The notes below the pieces were generated by a model, which was not told the origin of the DNA, did no database searches, and was given only the letters and a program-made list of their open reading frames with translations. From positions 1 through 37,287 of the forward strand of contig DAIDKZ010000185.1 of the NCBI GenBank assembly GCA_027449745.1: DNA of 37,287 nucleotides, read 5' to 3'. Origin of the DNA: Acetobacteraceae bacterium. Its GTDB lineage: Bacteria > Pseudomonadota > Alphaproteobacteria > Acetobacterales > Acetobacteraceae. Positions within the stretch are counted from its first letter, which is position 1. Every line of letters starts with the position of its first letter. Below, in pieces: positions 15,629 through 24,428 of this stretch. The translations under genes were made by a program, and so were the position numbers.

Positions 15629-15643
15629 TGTTGCACTGCAACA
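15629..15643. promoter_or_regulatory. Perfect palindrome in the ppa leader, candidate operator
   Basis: TGTTGCA-C-TGCAACA is a 7+1+7 perfect inverted repeat just downstream of the predicted transcription start and 12 bases before the ppa ATG. Its size and place fit a dimeric repressor operator. As RNA the one-base loop makes a full hairpin unlikely. No regulator can be named. Confidence 0.5.
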
Positions 15644-15655
15644 TAAGGGATCGCC

Positions 15656-16222
15656 ATGAACGTCAGGAAGATCGCCGCGGGCCGGCTGCCGCCAGCGGAC
15701 GTCAACGTCGTCGTCGAGATACCGCAGGGCTCGGCGGTCAAGTACGAGATCGACAAGGAATCGGGTGCGGTCGTCGTCGACCGATTCCTCTTCACGCCGA
15801 TGGCGTATCCGGCGGCCTACGGGTTCATTCCCGGCACGCTGGCCGAGGATGGCGACCCGGCGGATGCGCTGGTACTGCTGCCGAACCAGGTGCTGCCGAG
15901 CCAGCTCGTTCCGGGCGCAGTGGTGCGGGCGCGGCCGATCGGTGTCCTGCTGATGGAGGACGAGGCCGGGCGCGACGAGAAGATCATCTGCGTGCCGCAT
16001 GACCGTATTCACCCGCAGCACGCCGACGTCGCCGACATCGCCGACCTGCCGCTGATCACGCGCCAGGCGATCGAGCATTTCTTCACCCGCTACAAGGACC
16101 TCGAGCGGGGCAAGTGGGTGAAGGTGCTGGGCTGGGGCGGGCGCGCGGACGCGGAGGCGCTGGTGCTGGCCTGCATCCGTCGCGCTGGAAGCGGGAATTA
16201 TCTGGCCGTGGCCGCGGAGTAG
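15656..16222 (+). CDS. ppa: Inorganic pyrophosphatase (family I), first copy
   Basis: This 188-residue soluble pyrophosphatase hydrolyses PPi to phosphate. The family I active-site residues are present: [12 protein letters not shown] near residues 20-31, the metal-binding [16 protein letters not shown], and [12 protein letters not shown]. It is close in sequence to the second copy at 18599 but differs in two ways. It has a five-residue insertion, apparently a tandem duplication, before [12 protein letters not shown], and a longer C-terminal tail ending [13 protein letters not shown] 15656 follows AAGGGA at good spacing. It is the first gene of the ppa-hppA pair and has its own promoter. Confidence 0.94.
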   Translation: MNVRKIAAGRLPPADVNVVVEIPQGSAVKYEIDKESGAVVVDRFLFTPMAYPAAYGFIPGTLAEDGDPADALVLLPNQVLPSQLVPGAVVRARPIGVLLMEDEAGRDEKIICVPHDRIHPQHADVADIADLPLITRQAIEHFFTRYKDLERGKWVKVLGWGGRADAEALVLACIRRAGSGNYLAVAAE

Positions 16223-16371
16223 CGGCGCCGCCGCCACAGGGAAGGGAAATCGGCCAACTGTCCGCGGGCGCCGTTGCCTGTCCGGGACGGTTCTGCCATT
16301 TTCCGCGCCGCTTTGCCTCGGCTGAGCGCACGCCCTCGAATCGCCGTCCAGTCCAAAAGGAAACCTCCGGG

Positions 16372-18468
16372 ATGCTGTTGGCCTATATCATCATCATCGC
16401 CTGCGGCGCGCTGGCGATCGCCTATGGCTGGACGACCAGCCGCGCGGTGCTCGCCGCGGATGCGGGCAACGCCCGCATGCAGGAGATCGCCGCGGCGATC
16501 CAGGAAGGCGCCCGCGCCTACCTCAACCGCCAGTACACGACCATCGCCATGGTCGGCGTCGTCATCCTGGTCATTCTCGGCGTTGCGCTCGGCGTGCATG
16601 TCGCCATCGGCTTCCTGATCGGCTCGGCGCTTTCCGCCGCCGCCGGATATGCCGGGATGAACGTCTCCGTCCGGGCCAATGTCCGCACCGCCGAGGCATC
16701 CCGCAAGGGGCTGGCGGCCGGTCTGGACCTCGCCTTCAAGTCCGGGGCCATCACCGGCCTGCTGGTGGTTGGCCTCGGCCTGCTCGGGGTCACGATCTAC
16801 TACCTCATCCTGCGCGCGGGCATGCAGGGGACCGAGCTGCGCCCGGTGCTGGAGGCGATGGTGGCGCTGAGTTTCGGCGCTTCGCTGATCTCCATCTTCG
16901 CCCGCCTCGGCGGCGGGATTTTCACCAAGGGCGCTGACGTCGGCGCCGACCTCGTCGGCAAGGTCGAAGCCGGCATCCCCGAGGATGATCCCCGCAACCC
17001 GGCGGTGATCGCCGACAATGTCGGCGACAATGTCGGCGACTGCGCCGGCATGGCCGCCGACCTGTTCGAGACCTATGTCGTGACCGTCGTCGCCACCATG
17101 CTGCTCGGCGCGATCTTCTTCACCCCGCCGGTGCGCGACTGGGTGATGATGCTGCCGCTCGGCATTGGCGGCGTCTGCATCGTCACCTCGGTGATCGGCA
17201 CCTACTTCGTCAAGCTCGATGCCGGCGGCAACATCATGAAGGCGCTCTACAAGGGGTTGATCGTAACCGGTCTGCTCTCGGTGGTGGCCATCGCACTGGT
17301 GATCGCCACCTTCGTCGGCTTCGGCACCGCGATGCCGATGAGCCAGGGCGGCGCGGTGACCGGGTTCGACCTGTTCCTGTGCGCCATTGTCGGCCTGCTG
17401 GTCACCGGCTTCATCGTCTGGATCACCGAGTATTTCACCTCGACCGAGTATCGTCCGGTGCGCTCGATCGCGCTGGCTTCGACGACCGGTCACGGCACCA
17501 ACGTCATCCAGGGCCTGGCCGTCTCGATGGAGGCGACCGCGCTGCCGGTGGTGGTGATCTGCGCCGGCATCATCGTCGCCTCGCTGATCGCCGGCCTGTT
17601 CGGCATCGCCATCGCCGCCACCACCATGCTGGCGCTGGCGGGCATGATCGTCGCCCTCGATGCCTACGGCCCGGTGACGGACAATGCCGGCGGCATCGCC
17701 GAGATGTCGAACCTGCCCAAGGAGGTGCGCACCTTCACCGACGCGCTGGACGCGGTCGGCAACACCACCAAGGCGGTGACCAAGGGCTACGCCATCGGTT
17801 CGGCCGGTCTCGCCTCGCTGGTGCTGTTCGCCGCCTACACCGAGGACCTCAAGCACTATTTCCCGAAGCTCAACGTATCGTTCACGCTCTCGGATCCGTA
17901 TGTCGTCGTCGGGCTCTTCATCGGCGGCCTGCTGCCCTACCTGTTCGGGGCGATGGGCATGACCGCGGTCGGCCGCGCCGCCGGGGCCGTGGTCGTGGAA
18001 GTGCGCCGGCAGTTCCGCGAGATCGCGGGCATCATGGAGGGCACCGGCAAGCCGGAATATGGCCGCGCCGTCGACCTGCTGACCAAAGCGGCGATCCGCG
18101 AGATGATTGTCCCCTCGCTGCTGCCGGTGCTGGCGCCGATCGTGCTCTACATCGTCATCGACCTGATCGCCGGCCGGACGGCGGCGTTCTCCTCGGTCGG
18201 CGCGATGCTGCTCGGCACCATCGTCACCGGTCTCTTCGTCGCCATTTCCATGACCTCGGGGGGCGGCGCCTGGGACAACGCGAAGAAATACATCGAGGAA
18301 GGCCATCACGGCGGCAAGGGCTCGGACGCCCACAAGGCCGCGGTGACCGGCGATACCGTTGGCGATCCGTACAAGGACACCGCCGGCCCGGCGGTCAACC
18401 CGATGATCAAGATCACCAATATCGTCGCACTTCTGCTGCTCGCGGTGCTCGCCCACTGGGCCGGCTGA
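16372..18468 (+). CDS. hppA: K+-independent proton-translocating membrane pyrophosphatase
   Basis: This 698-residue polytopic protein has the many membrane segments expected of H+-PPases. The catalytic loops are [23 protein letters not shown] and [12 protein letters not shown] in the centre, and the matching [10 protein letters not shown] and [20 protein letters not shown] further on. The residue after GNTT is Lys ([10 protein letters not shown]). In this family Lys there marks the K+-independent proton pump, and Ala marks the K+-dependent one. It couples PPi hydrolysis or synthesis to a proton gradient. ATG 16372 follows AAGGAAA. A strong terminator lies 26 bases after the stop. Confidence 0.96.
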   Translation: MLLAYIIIIACGALAIAYGWTTSRAVLAADAGNARMQEIAAAIQEGARAYLNRQYTTIAMVGVVILVILGVALGVHVAIGFLIGSALSAAAGYAGMNVSVRANVRTAEASRKGLAAGLDLAFKSGAITGLLVVGLGLLGVTIYYLILRAGMQGTELRPVLEAMVALSFGASLISIFARLGGGIFTKGADVGADLVGKVEAGIPEDDPRNPAVIADNVGDNVGDCAGMAADLFETYVVTVVATMLLGAIFFTPPVRDWVMMLPLGIGGVCIVTSVIGTYFVKLDAGGNIMKALYKGLIVTGLLSVVAIALVIATFVGFGTAMPMSQGGAVTGFDLFLCAIVGLLVTGFIVWITEYFTSTEYRPVRSIALASTTGHGTNVIQGLAVSMEATALPVVVICAGIIVASLIAGLFGIAIAATTMLALAGMIVALDAYGPVTDNAGGIAEMSNLPKEVRTFTDALDAVGNTTKAVTKGYAIGSAGLASLVLFAAYTEDLKHYFPKLNVSFTLSDPYVVVGLFIGGLLPYLFGAMGMTAVGRAAGAVVVEVRRQFREIAGIMEGTGKPEYGRAVDLLTKAAIREMIVPSLLPVLAPIVLYIVIDLIAGRTAAFSSVGAMLLGTIVTGLFVAISMTSGGGAWDNAKKYIEEGHHGGKGSDAHKAAVTGDTVGDPYKDTAGPAVNPMIKITNIVALLLLAVLAHWAG

Positions 18469-18493
18469 GGGCGGCGCCTAACACGGCAACGAC

Positions 18494-18529
18494 AGGCCCC
18501 GGGTGCGACGCATCCGGGGCCTTTGTTTT
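18494..18529 (+). terminator. Rho-independent terminator after hppA
   Basis: A 13-pair stem runs from AGGCCCCGGGTGC (18494-18506) to its partner (18510-18522), with one G-T pair and a GAC loop. The tract TTTGTTTT follows. It is the clearest intrinsic terminator in the window and separates hppA from the second ppa gene. Confidence 0.93.
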
Positions 18530-18598
18530 CGTGCCCTGGTTCCGACATTATGGCTCCGCCGTGCGTTCGGCCGGCGCGTCAGACGGGAGCACGTCAGG

Positions 18599-19126
18599 AT
18601 GGATGTCGCCAAGATCCCGACCGGGAACAGTCCGCCGCAGGACATCAACGTGGTCATCGAGATCCCGCAAGGATCGTCGGTGAAATACGAGGTGGACAAG
18701 GTCTCCGGCGCGGTCGTGGTGGACCGGTTCCTGTTCACGCCGACGGCCTATCCCGCCGCCTACGGCTTCATCCCCGGAACCCTCGCCGCCGATGGCGACC
18801 CGGTGGACGCGTTGGTCCTGGTCCCCTCGCAGGTGGTCCCCGGTGCGGTGATCCGCTCGCGCCCGATCGGCGTGCTGCACATGGAGGACGAGGCCGGCCC
18901 GGATGAGAAGGTCGTCTGCGTCCCGCACGACAAGATCCACCCCCAGCACAGCCATATCGCCACCGTCGCCGAGTTGCCGGAGATCACGCGCCAGGCGATC
19001 GAGCATTTCTTCACCCGCTACAAGGACCTCGAGCAGGGCAAGTGGGTGAAGCTCTCGGGCTGGGGCGACCGCGAGGCGGCGGAACGCTACATTCTCGGCG
19101 CCATCGTCGCCGGCAAACCGGCCTGA
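18599..19126 (+). CDS. ppa: Inorganic pyrophosphatase (family I), second copy
   Basis: This 175-residue soluble pyrophosphatase has the standard length and the complete active site: IEIPQGSSVKYE, DGDPVDAL, DEAGPDEK, RYKDLEQGKWVK. Unlike the first copy it has the ordinary spacing (LVPSQVVPGAVIRSRPIG). It therefore looks like the canonical housekeeping form. It lies behind the hppA terminator, so it needs its own promoter, although none stands out in the 70 bases available. ATG 18599 follows a GGGAG site about 10 bases upstream. Confidence 0.94.
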   Translation: MDVAKIPTGNSPPQDINVVIEIPQGSSVKYEVDKVSGAVVVDRFLFTPTAYPAAYGFIPGTLAADGDPVDALVLVPSQVVPGAVIRSRPIGVLHMEDEAGPDEKVVCVPHDKIHPQHSHIATVAELPEITRQAIEHFFTRYKDLEQGKWVKLSGWGDREAAERYILGAIVAGKPA

Positions 19127-19152
19127 GCGGGCCGCCGCGCGGAGAACGACGG

Positions 19153-20691
19153 ATGCTGATGTCTGCCGCCGACTATCGCGACTCCCTGCGTCGGCTGCGG
19201 CCGCGCGTGTTCATCGACGGCGAGGCGGTCGCCAGCGTCGCCGATGATCCGCGTCTCGCGCCGGGCATCGCGGCGGTCGGCATCACCTATGATTTCGCGC
19301 GGCGGCCGGAGAGCGCGCACCTGCTCGCCGCGACGCAGTCCCGCAGCGGGGCGCGCGTCAGCCGCATGCTGCACGTCAATGAGAGCCGGGACGACCTGCT
19401 CGCCAAGCTCGAAGCGGTGCGTCTCGTGTGCCGCCATTCCGGCTGCGCCCAGCGCTATCTCAGCCACGACGCGCTGAACGCGATCTTCCAGGCCACCGCG
19501 CGGGCCGACGCCGCGCATGGCAGCGCCTATCACGCCCGCTTCCTCACCTATCTGGACCGCGTGCAGGCCGATGATCTCACCCTCGGCGTGGCGATGACCG
19601 ACGCCAAGGGCGACCGTTCGTTGCGCCCGGCCCGCCAGACCAATCCGGATGTCTATGTCCGCATCACGGAGCGCCGGCCCGGGGGCATCGTCATTCGCGG
19701 CACCAAGGCGATCGTCACCGGCGCACCCTACATGCACGAGTTCCTCGTCATGCCGTGCCGAAGCATGACCGCGGCAGAGCGCGATTTCGCGGTCTGCTGC
19801 GCCGTGCCGGTCGATGCGCCGGGCGTGACCATCATCGCCCGCCCCGCCGGGCGGCCGGGTGAGCGGGCGGCGAAATTCTCCGCCCGATACGGCCAGTCGA
19901 CTGGCGTCGTCGTCTTCGACGACGTGTTCGTGCCCGATGAGCGGGTGTTCCTGGCCGGCGAGACGGAGGAGGGCGGGTTTCTCACCACCAGCTACGCCAC
20001 GCATCACCGCCATTCCTGCATCGGCGCGCGCGCCGGCTTCGGCGACCTGCTGATCGGGGCCGGGGCGTTGATGTGCGAGGCCAACGGGCTGGACGCCGAC
20101 CGCCAGCCCCATATCCGCGAGGCGATGGTCGAGCTGATCAAGATCGTCGAGGGGTTCTTCGCCTGCGGCGTCGCAGCCTCGGTCTACGGCCAGACCGACC
20201 CCGCGGGGTCGGCGATGCCGGACCCGGTCTTCGCCAATATCGGCAAGCTGCTACTGGCCAACCAGATCTACGACATGCACCGCCTCGCCCACTATGTCTC
20301 GGGCGGGCTGATCGTGGCGCTGCCGGGTCCGGACGAAGACCACAACCCCGCGACGTCCGCCTCGCTCGCTGCCGTGCTCGCCGGGCGGGCCGACATTCCG
20401 GCGGCGCAGCGCCTGGAGCTGGCGCGGCTGGTCGAGGATCTCACTGCCTCCAGCCAGGGTGGCTGGTACTCGGTCATTTCGCTGCATGGTGGCGGTTCGC
20501 CGGAGGCGATGAAGCGCGAGATCTGGCGCAATTATCCGACCTGGGAGCGCGCCGAGCTCGTCGAGCGGCTGCTCGACCGCGGCATCGCCGCCGACGCCCG
20601 CCGCGCCTCCCACCAAACGGGCCGCCAGCCGGGGCGCTGCTGCGAGGCCGGATGCGCGGCGAGCGAGAAGGTCCATCCGGCCGCTGAATGA
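19153..20691 (+). CDS. 4-hydroxybutyryl-CoA dehydratase / 4-hydroxyphenylacetate hydroxylase family flavoprotein
   Basis: This 512-residue protein aligns end to end, from memory, with 4-hydroxybutyryl-CoA dehydratase AbfD. The opening is MLMSAADYRDSLRRLRPRVF, followed by GVAMTDAKGDRSLRPARQ, VVVFDDVFVPDERVF and a final HGGGSPEAMK. AbfD binds FAD and a 4Fe-4S cluster through Cys99, Cys103, His292 and Cys299. Here Cys98 and His285 are in place, but the second Cys is Tyr102 and the last is Ala292. The cluster is thus unlikely to assemble normally, and the protein may be a flavin-only relative nearer the HpaB-type hydroxylases. The C-terminus carries an extra tail with CCxxxxC. ATG 19153 follows GGAGAA, 26 bases after the second ppa. 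Confidence 0.8.
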   Translation: MLMSAADYRDSLRRLRPRVFIDGEAVASVADDPRLAPGIAAVGITYDFARRPESAHLLAATQSRSGARVSRMLHVNESRDDLLAKLEAVRLVCRHSGCAQRYLSHDALNAIFQATARADAAHGSAYHARFLTYLDRVQADDLTLGVAMTDAKGDRSLRPARQTNPDVYVRITERRPGGIVIRGTKAIVTGAPYMHEFLVMPCRSMTAAERDFAVCCAVPVDAPGVTIIARPAGRPGERAAKFSARYGQSTGVVVFDDVFVPDERVFLAGETEEGGFLTTSYATHHRHSCIGARAGFGDLLIGAGALMCEANGLDADRQPHIREAMVELIKIVEGFFACGVAASVYGQTDPAGSAMPDPVFANIGKLLLANQIYDMHRLAHYVSGGLIVALPGPDEDHNPATSASLAAVLAGRADIPAAQRLELARLVEDLTASSQGGWYSVISLHGGGSPEAMKREIWRNYPTWERAELVERLLDRGIAADARRASHQTGRQPGRCCEAGCAASEKVHPAAE

Positions 20692-20725
20692 GCGCCGCGC
20701 GCATGGCTGACGGCAGGAGGGCGCG

Positions 20726-22528
20726 GTGAGCCAGGCGATCGACCCCGAAGCCCTGCGTGAGCCGCTGCTCATCCTCTCGGCCGCCTCCGTGGTCATTCCC
20801 GTGTTTCATCGGCTGCGTGTCAGCCCGGTGCTCGGCTTCATGCTCGTCGGCATCGCCGTCGGCCCCTCGGGGCTCGGTGCGCTGGCCGGGCGGGTGCCGT
20901 GGCTCGCGATTGTCACCATCGCCGATCCGGACCGCTTCGCGCCGTTTGCCGAGTTCGGCGTGGTGCTGCTGCTGTTCACCATCGGGCTCGAACTCTCGTT
21001 CGAGCGCGTGCTCGGCATGGCGCGGCTGGTGTTCGGCCTCGGCACGCTGCAGTTCGTCGCTGCTGTCGCCGTGCTCGCCGCCGCCGCGCTGGTCGCCGGC
21101 CAGCCTCCGGGCGCGGCCCTCGTGCTCGCCCTGGCGCTGGCGCTTTCCTCGACTGCGGTGGTGATCCAGGTGCTGGGCGAGGCGGGGCGCCTGCTCGCCC
21201 CGGTCGGGCGGCTCAGCTTCGCCGTCCTGCTGTTCCAGGACCTCGCCGTACTGCCGGTGATGTTCGCGCTCGGGCTGCTCGGCGCCGGGTCCGACGCGGT
21301 CGGGATCGCGCGGCTCGGCATCGTCGTCGGCCAGGCGGTGTTCGCGGTGGCGATGATCGTCGCCCTCGGCCGGCTCGGCCTGCGCCCGTTGTTCCGCGGC
21401 GTGGCGCGCACGCGCAGCCCGGAGCTGTTCATGGCGGCGTCGCTGCTGGTCGTCGTTTCCACGGCGCTGGCCACCGCCGCGGCCGGGCTGTCGATGGCGA
21501 TGGGGGCGCTGATCGCCGGGCTGTTGCTGGCCGAAACCGAGTATCGCCGGCAGGTCGAGGTGACGATCGAGCCGTTCAAGGGCCTGCTGATCGGGGTATT
21601 CCTGGTCGCCATCGGCATGAGCCTCGATCTCCGCTGGGTGCTCGCCGATCCGCTGGCGGTGCTGGGCGCCGTCGCCGCTCTCGTCGGGCTGAAGCTCGCC
21701 GTCATCGCTTCCTCCGCCCGCGCCTTCGGCCAGCCCTGGCGGGTGGGCGTGCCGAGCGGGCTGCTGCTCGGCCCCGGCGGGGAGTTCAGCTTTGTCATTC
21801 TCGCTCTGGCCGGTTCCGATGGCTTGCTGAACCCGGCGCAGGCGGATTTCGCCCGGCTGGTGGCGGCGTTGAGCATGGCCGGGATTCCCCTCCTCGGGGC
21901 CCTCGGCGCCGGCCTGGCGCGCCGTTTCGAGCGGATACCGCTGGATCCGTCGCTGCGCGCCGAGGCGGCGCCGGCGGCGCCCGCCGGGCGGGTGGTGATC
22001 GCCGGCTTCGGCCGCGTCGGGCAGACGGTCGCGGCGCTGCTGACCACGCACCGCGTGAGCTATCTCGCCATCGACGGCGACGCAGACCAGGTCGCGCGCC
22101 AGCGCGGCCTCGGCCAGCCGGTCTATTTCGGCGACATCACGCGGCTTGACCTGCTGCGCCGCCTCGGGCTCGATACCGCGCAGGCGCTGGTGGTGACGCT
22201 GGATGCACCGCGCGCGGCGGAGGCGCTGATCACCGCGGCGCGGGCGGAATGGCCGGGGCTGCGCATCGTTGCGCGGGCGCGCGACGCCGCCCATGCCGCG
22301 CATCTCTACGAGGTCGGTGCCTTCGACGCGGTGCCGGAGACGATCGAGGCCAGTCTTCAACTGGCCGAGGCGGTGCTGGTCGATGTCGGCGTGCCGATGG
22401 GGCCGGTGATCGCCTCGATCCATGAGAAGCGGGCGGAGATCCAGGCGCAGATCCGCCGCCTGGCGCCGTCGGCGGAGGTTCGCCCGCTGCGCCGGCGCCG
22501 GCTGCGCGATCTGACGCGCAGGACATGA
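20726..22528 (+). CDS. CPA2 family cation/proton antiporter with TrkA-N (RCK) domain
   Basis: This 600-residue protein has about twelve hydrophobic segments in the Na+/H+ exchanger fold at residues 1-410, including GFMLVGIAVGPSGLG, FAEFGVVLLLFTIGLELSFER, and LALALSSTAVV, typical of KefB/KefC. A cytoplasmic Rossmann TrkA-N domain follows (GRVVIAGFGRVGQTVA near residue 425). KefB/C-type proteins exchange K+ for H+ and are gated by nucleotides or glutathione adducts. The glutathione-specific loop cannot be assigned by eye, so no gene symbol is given. GTG 20726 follows GGAGG, 34 bases after the preceding stop. Confidence 0.87.
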   Translation: MSQAIDPEALREPLLILSAASVVIPVFHRLRVSPVLGFMLVGIAVGPSGLGALAGRVPWLAIVTIADPDRFAPFAEFGVVLLLFTIGLELSFERVLGMARLVFGLGTLQFVAAVAVLAAAALVAGQPPGAALVLALALALSSTAVVIQVLGEAGRLLAPVGRLSFAVLLFQDLAVLPVMFALGLLGAGSDAVGIARLGIVVGQAVFAVAMIVALGRLGLRPLFRGVARTRSPELFMAASLLVVVSTALATAAAGLSMAMGALIAGLLLAETEYRRQVEVTIEPFKGLLIGVFLVAIGMSLDLRWVLADPLAVLGAVAALVGLKLAVIASSARAFGQPWRVGVPSGLLLGPGGEFSFVILALAGSDGLLNPAQADFARLVAALSMAGIPLLGALGAGLARRFERIPLDPSLRAEAAPAAPAGRVVIAGFGRVGQTVAALLTTHRVSYLAIDGDADQVARQRGLGQPVYFGDITRLDLLRRLGLDTAQALVVTLDAPRAAEALITAARAEWPGLRIVARARDAAHAAHLYEVGAFDAVPETIEASLQLAEAVLVDVGVPMGPVIASIHEKRAEIQAQIRRLAPSAEVRPLRRRRLRDLTRRT

Positions 22529-22547
22529 CGGAAGGGAACGGCGAAGG

Positions 22548-23237
22548 ATGACGGATACAGAAATTTCGGCGGCGGTGGCCGCGGCGATCGGCGGCCGGCG
22601 CAGCGTGCGTGGCTACCTGCCGCGCCCGGTGCCGGAGGCGACGCTGCGGCAGGTTCTGGCCCTGGCCAGTCGCGCTCCCTCCATGACCAACACCCAGCCC
22701 TGGAAACTGCGCGTGCTCACCGGCGCGGCGCGGCAGCGCCTGGCGGCGATGCTGCAGGCGGCGCATGCCGATGGCGCCCAGAACCAGGCCGAGTACGACT
22801 ATTATCCGAGCGAATGGGTCTCGCCGTATCTGGACCGGCGTCGTGAGATCGGCTGGGCGCTCTACGGACTGCTCGGCATCGCCAAGGGCGACCGCGCCGC
22901 GGCGCGCCGCCAGCACGCGCGCAACTACGATTTCTTCGGCGCCCCGGTTGGCCTGATCGTCACCATCGACCGCGTCCTCGGCCGCGGCAGTTGGCTCGAT
23001 CTCGGCATGTTCCTGCAGAACGTCATGATCGCGGCCCGCGGCGCCGGGCTCGATACCTGCCCGCAGGCCGCGTTCGCCTTCTATGCCGACATCATCCACG
23101 CCGAACTCGCGATTCCTGCCAGCGAGATCGTGGTCTGCGGCATGGCACTGGGCTATGCCGATACCGACGAACCTGCCAACCGGCTGGAGACGCCGCGCGT
23201 GCCGGTCGACGCGTTCGCGACGTTTCTCGACGAATGA
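22548..23237 (+). CDS. Nitroreductase family protein
   Basis: This 229-residue protein has the nitroreductase pattern. RRSVRGYLPRPVPEATLRQVLALASRAPSMTNTQPWKL contains the FMN phosphate and ribityl contacts. DLGMFLQNVMIAARGAGLDTCPQAAF forms the dimer and flavin interface, and CGMALGYADTDEPANR closes the fold. These are FMN enzymes that reduce nitro-compounds, quinones or enones with NAD(P)H. The RRSVRGY start resembles the NfsB/NfsA-like PnbA branch. ATG 22548 follows GAAGGGAAC, 19 bases after the antiporter stop. It ends 10 bases from a convergent gene. Confidence 0.85.
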   Translation: MTDTEISAAVAAAIGGRRSVRGYLPRPVPEATLRQVLALASRAPSMTNTQPWKLRVLTGAARQRLAAMLQAAHADGAQNQAEYDYYPSEWVSPYLDRRREIGWALYGLLGIAKGDRAAARRQHARNYDFFGAPVGLIVTIDRVLGRGSWLDLGMFLQNVMIAARGAGLDTCPQAAFAFYADIIHAELAIPASEIVVCGMALGYADTDEPANRLETPRVPVDAFATFLDE

Positions 23238-23247
23238 GCGCGGCGCG

Positions 23248-24345
23248 CTACCAGTAATTGACGCGTGGCCAGATCGCTTCGACCGCATCGCCGGCATCGA
23301 CGACGTGGTAGCGATCATGGGCGGCGGCGGTGAGGCAGGCATGATTCGGCGCGACGCGCACCAGCGCGCCGATGGCGAGGTCCGGGAAGGGCAGCGTCGG
23401 ATCGCAGGCGACGATGCCATGCTCCTGGTAGGCGCGCACCACCGTGGCGGCGCCGAGCGAGGCCGTGCCGTCGAGTCCCAGCACGCGGCCGAAGCCGTAG
23501 TCGTGCGGCGCCGCCTCGGTGCTGCGGTCCTTGGAGAGCGCGAGCGCCCCGGCATCGATGAGCAGGCGGTGCTCGGCCGGGCGGCGGCCGATGACGCTGG
23601 CGAGCACGGTGACGGCGATGTCCCCGAGCCCGCAGGAGAAGCGCTGCGCCTGGAACAGGTCGCCGAACATGTAGACTCCCGGCCGCATTTCGGTGACGCC
23701 GGCGAGTGTTGCGGCGTGCAGCGCGGTCGGCGTGCTGCCGATCGAGACGATGCCGACCGTGTGGCCGGCCGCGCGCAGCCGCTCTGCGGCCACCACCGCT
23801 GCGGCCCGCTCCGCCTCCGCCACCGCGGCGATGGTGGCGGGGCTGGTGGCGGCGTAGCTGTGCCCGGCATGGGTCAGCACCCCGGCCAGCGCCGGGCCGA
23901 GCGCCTCGGCGAGCAGTGGCAGGCGCGCATCTTCCGGCCCGAGGCCGCCGCGCCCCTCGCCGCAATCGATCTCGATCAGCGCGCCGACGCCACCTTCCGC
24001 GGCGATCGTGCGGGCCAAGTCGAGATCGTCGGTGATCACCTTCACGGCCGCGCCCCGCCGGTTGAGCGCCGCCACCTCGGCCAGCTTCGGCGGCGTGATG
24101 CCGGCGGCGAGAATCTGGTCGACGATGCCGTGCGCGGCAAAATGCGCCGCCTCGGCGAGGGTCGAGACGGTGATGCCGCCGCCGCGCATGGCCAGGCGCG
24201 CGACCTCGACGGATTTCGCCGTCTTCATGTGCGGCCGCAAGGCCACGACGTGCCGCGCGGCGGCGCGGTCCATGGCGGCGATGTTGCGCGTCAGCACCGC
24301 GCGGTCGAGCACCAGGCAGGGGGTACGCAGATCGCTCAGCCGCAT
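23248..24345 (-). CDS. D-serine dehydratase / D-threonine aldolase-type PLP enzyme
   Basis: This 365-residue fold-III (alanine racemase-like) PLP protein starts MRLSDLRTPCLVLDRAVLTRN. The PLP lysine is in LRPHMKTAKS (Lys41). SIGSTPTALH and EMRPGVYMFGD are the phosphate-binding and core motifs. Near the C-terminus His335-x-Cys337 (APNHACLT) matches the zinc site of eukaryotic-type D-serine dehydratase (HxC) rather than the HxD reported for D-threonine aldolase. That favours dehydration of D-serine, or a related D-hydroxyamino acid, to the keto acid and ammonia. The start is ATG 24345; it is divergent from the metalloprotease gene. Confidence 0.82.
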   Translation of the reverse strand: MRLSDLRTPCLVLDRAVLTRNIAAMDRAAARHVVALRPHMKTAKSVEVARLAMRGGGITVSTLAEAAHFAAHGIVDQILAAGITPPKLAEVAALNRRGAAVKVITDDLDLARTIAAEGGVGALIEIDCGEGRGGLGPEDARLPLLAEALGPALAGVLTHAGHSYAATSPATIAAVAEAERAAAVVAAERLRAAGHTVGIVSIGSTPTALHAATLAGVTEMRPGVYMFGDLFQAQRFSCGLGDIAVTVLASVIGRRPAEHRLLIDAGALALSKDRSTEAAPHDYGFGRVLGLDGTASLGAATVVRAYQEHGIVACDPTLPFPDLAIGALVRVAPNHACLTAAAHDRYHVVDAGDAVEAIWPRVNYW

Positions 24346-24428
24346 GGTCGACCCTCCATCCCGGGCTTGCACCCCGCCCGCATCCGGCCACACTTCCCCA
24401 GGCGCCACAAGCGACGCGAGAGGACGCG

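Noticed and set aside
16223-16371. Riboswitch or promoter in the 149-base gap before hppA
   Set aside because: No convincing -35/-10 pair, aptamer-like pairing or terminator could be found by eye; read-through from ppa is enough to explain expression.
16198-18456. Minus-strand open frame of 752 codons opposite hppA
   Set aside because: It is rich in Asp, His, Gly and Arg with no recognisable motif, and mirrors a strongly conserved membrane pyrophosphatase.
20474-22423. Minus-strand open frame of 649 codons opposite the antiporter
   Set aside because: Low-complexity Arg/Gln/His composition and no domain; the plus strand encodes a clear CPA2 antiporter.
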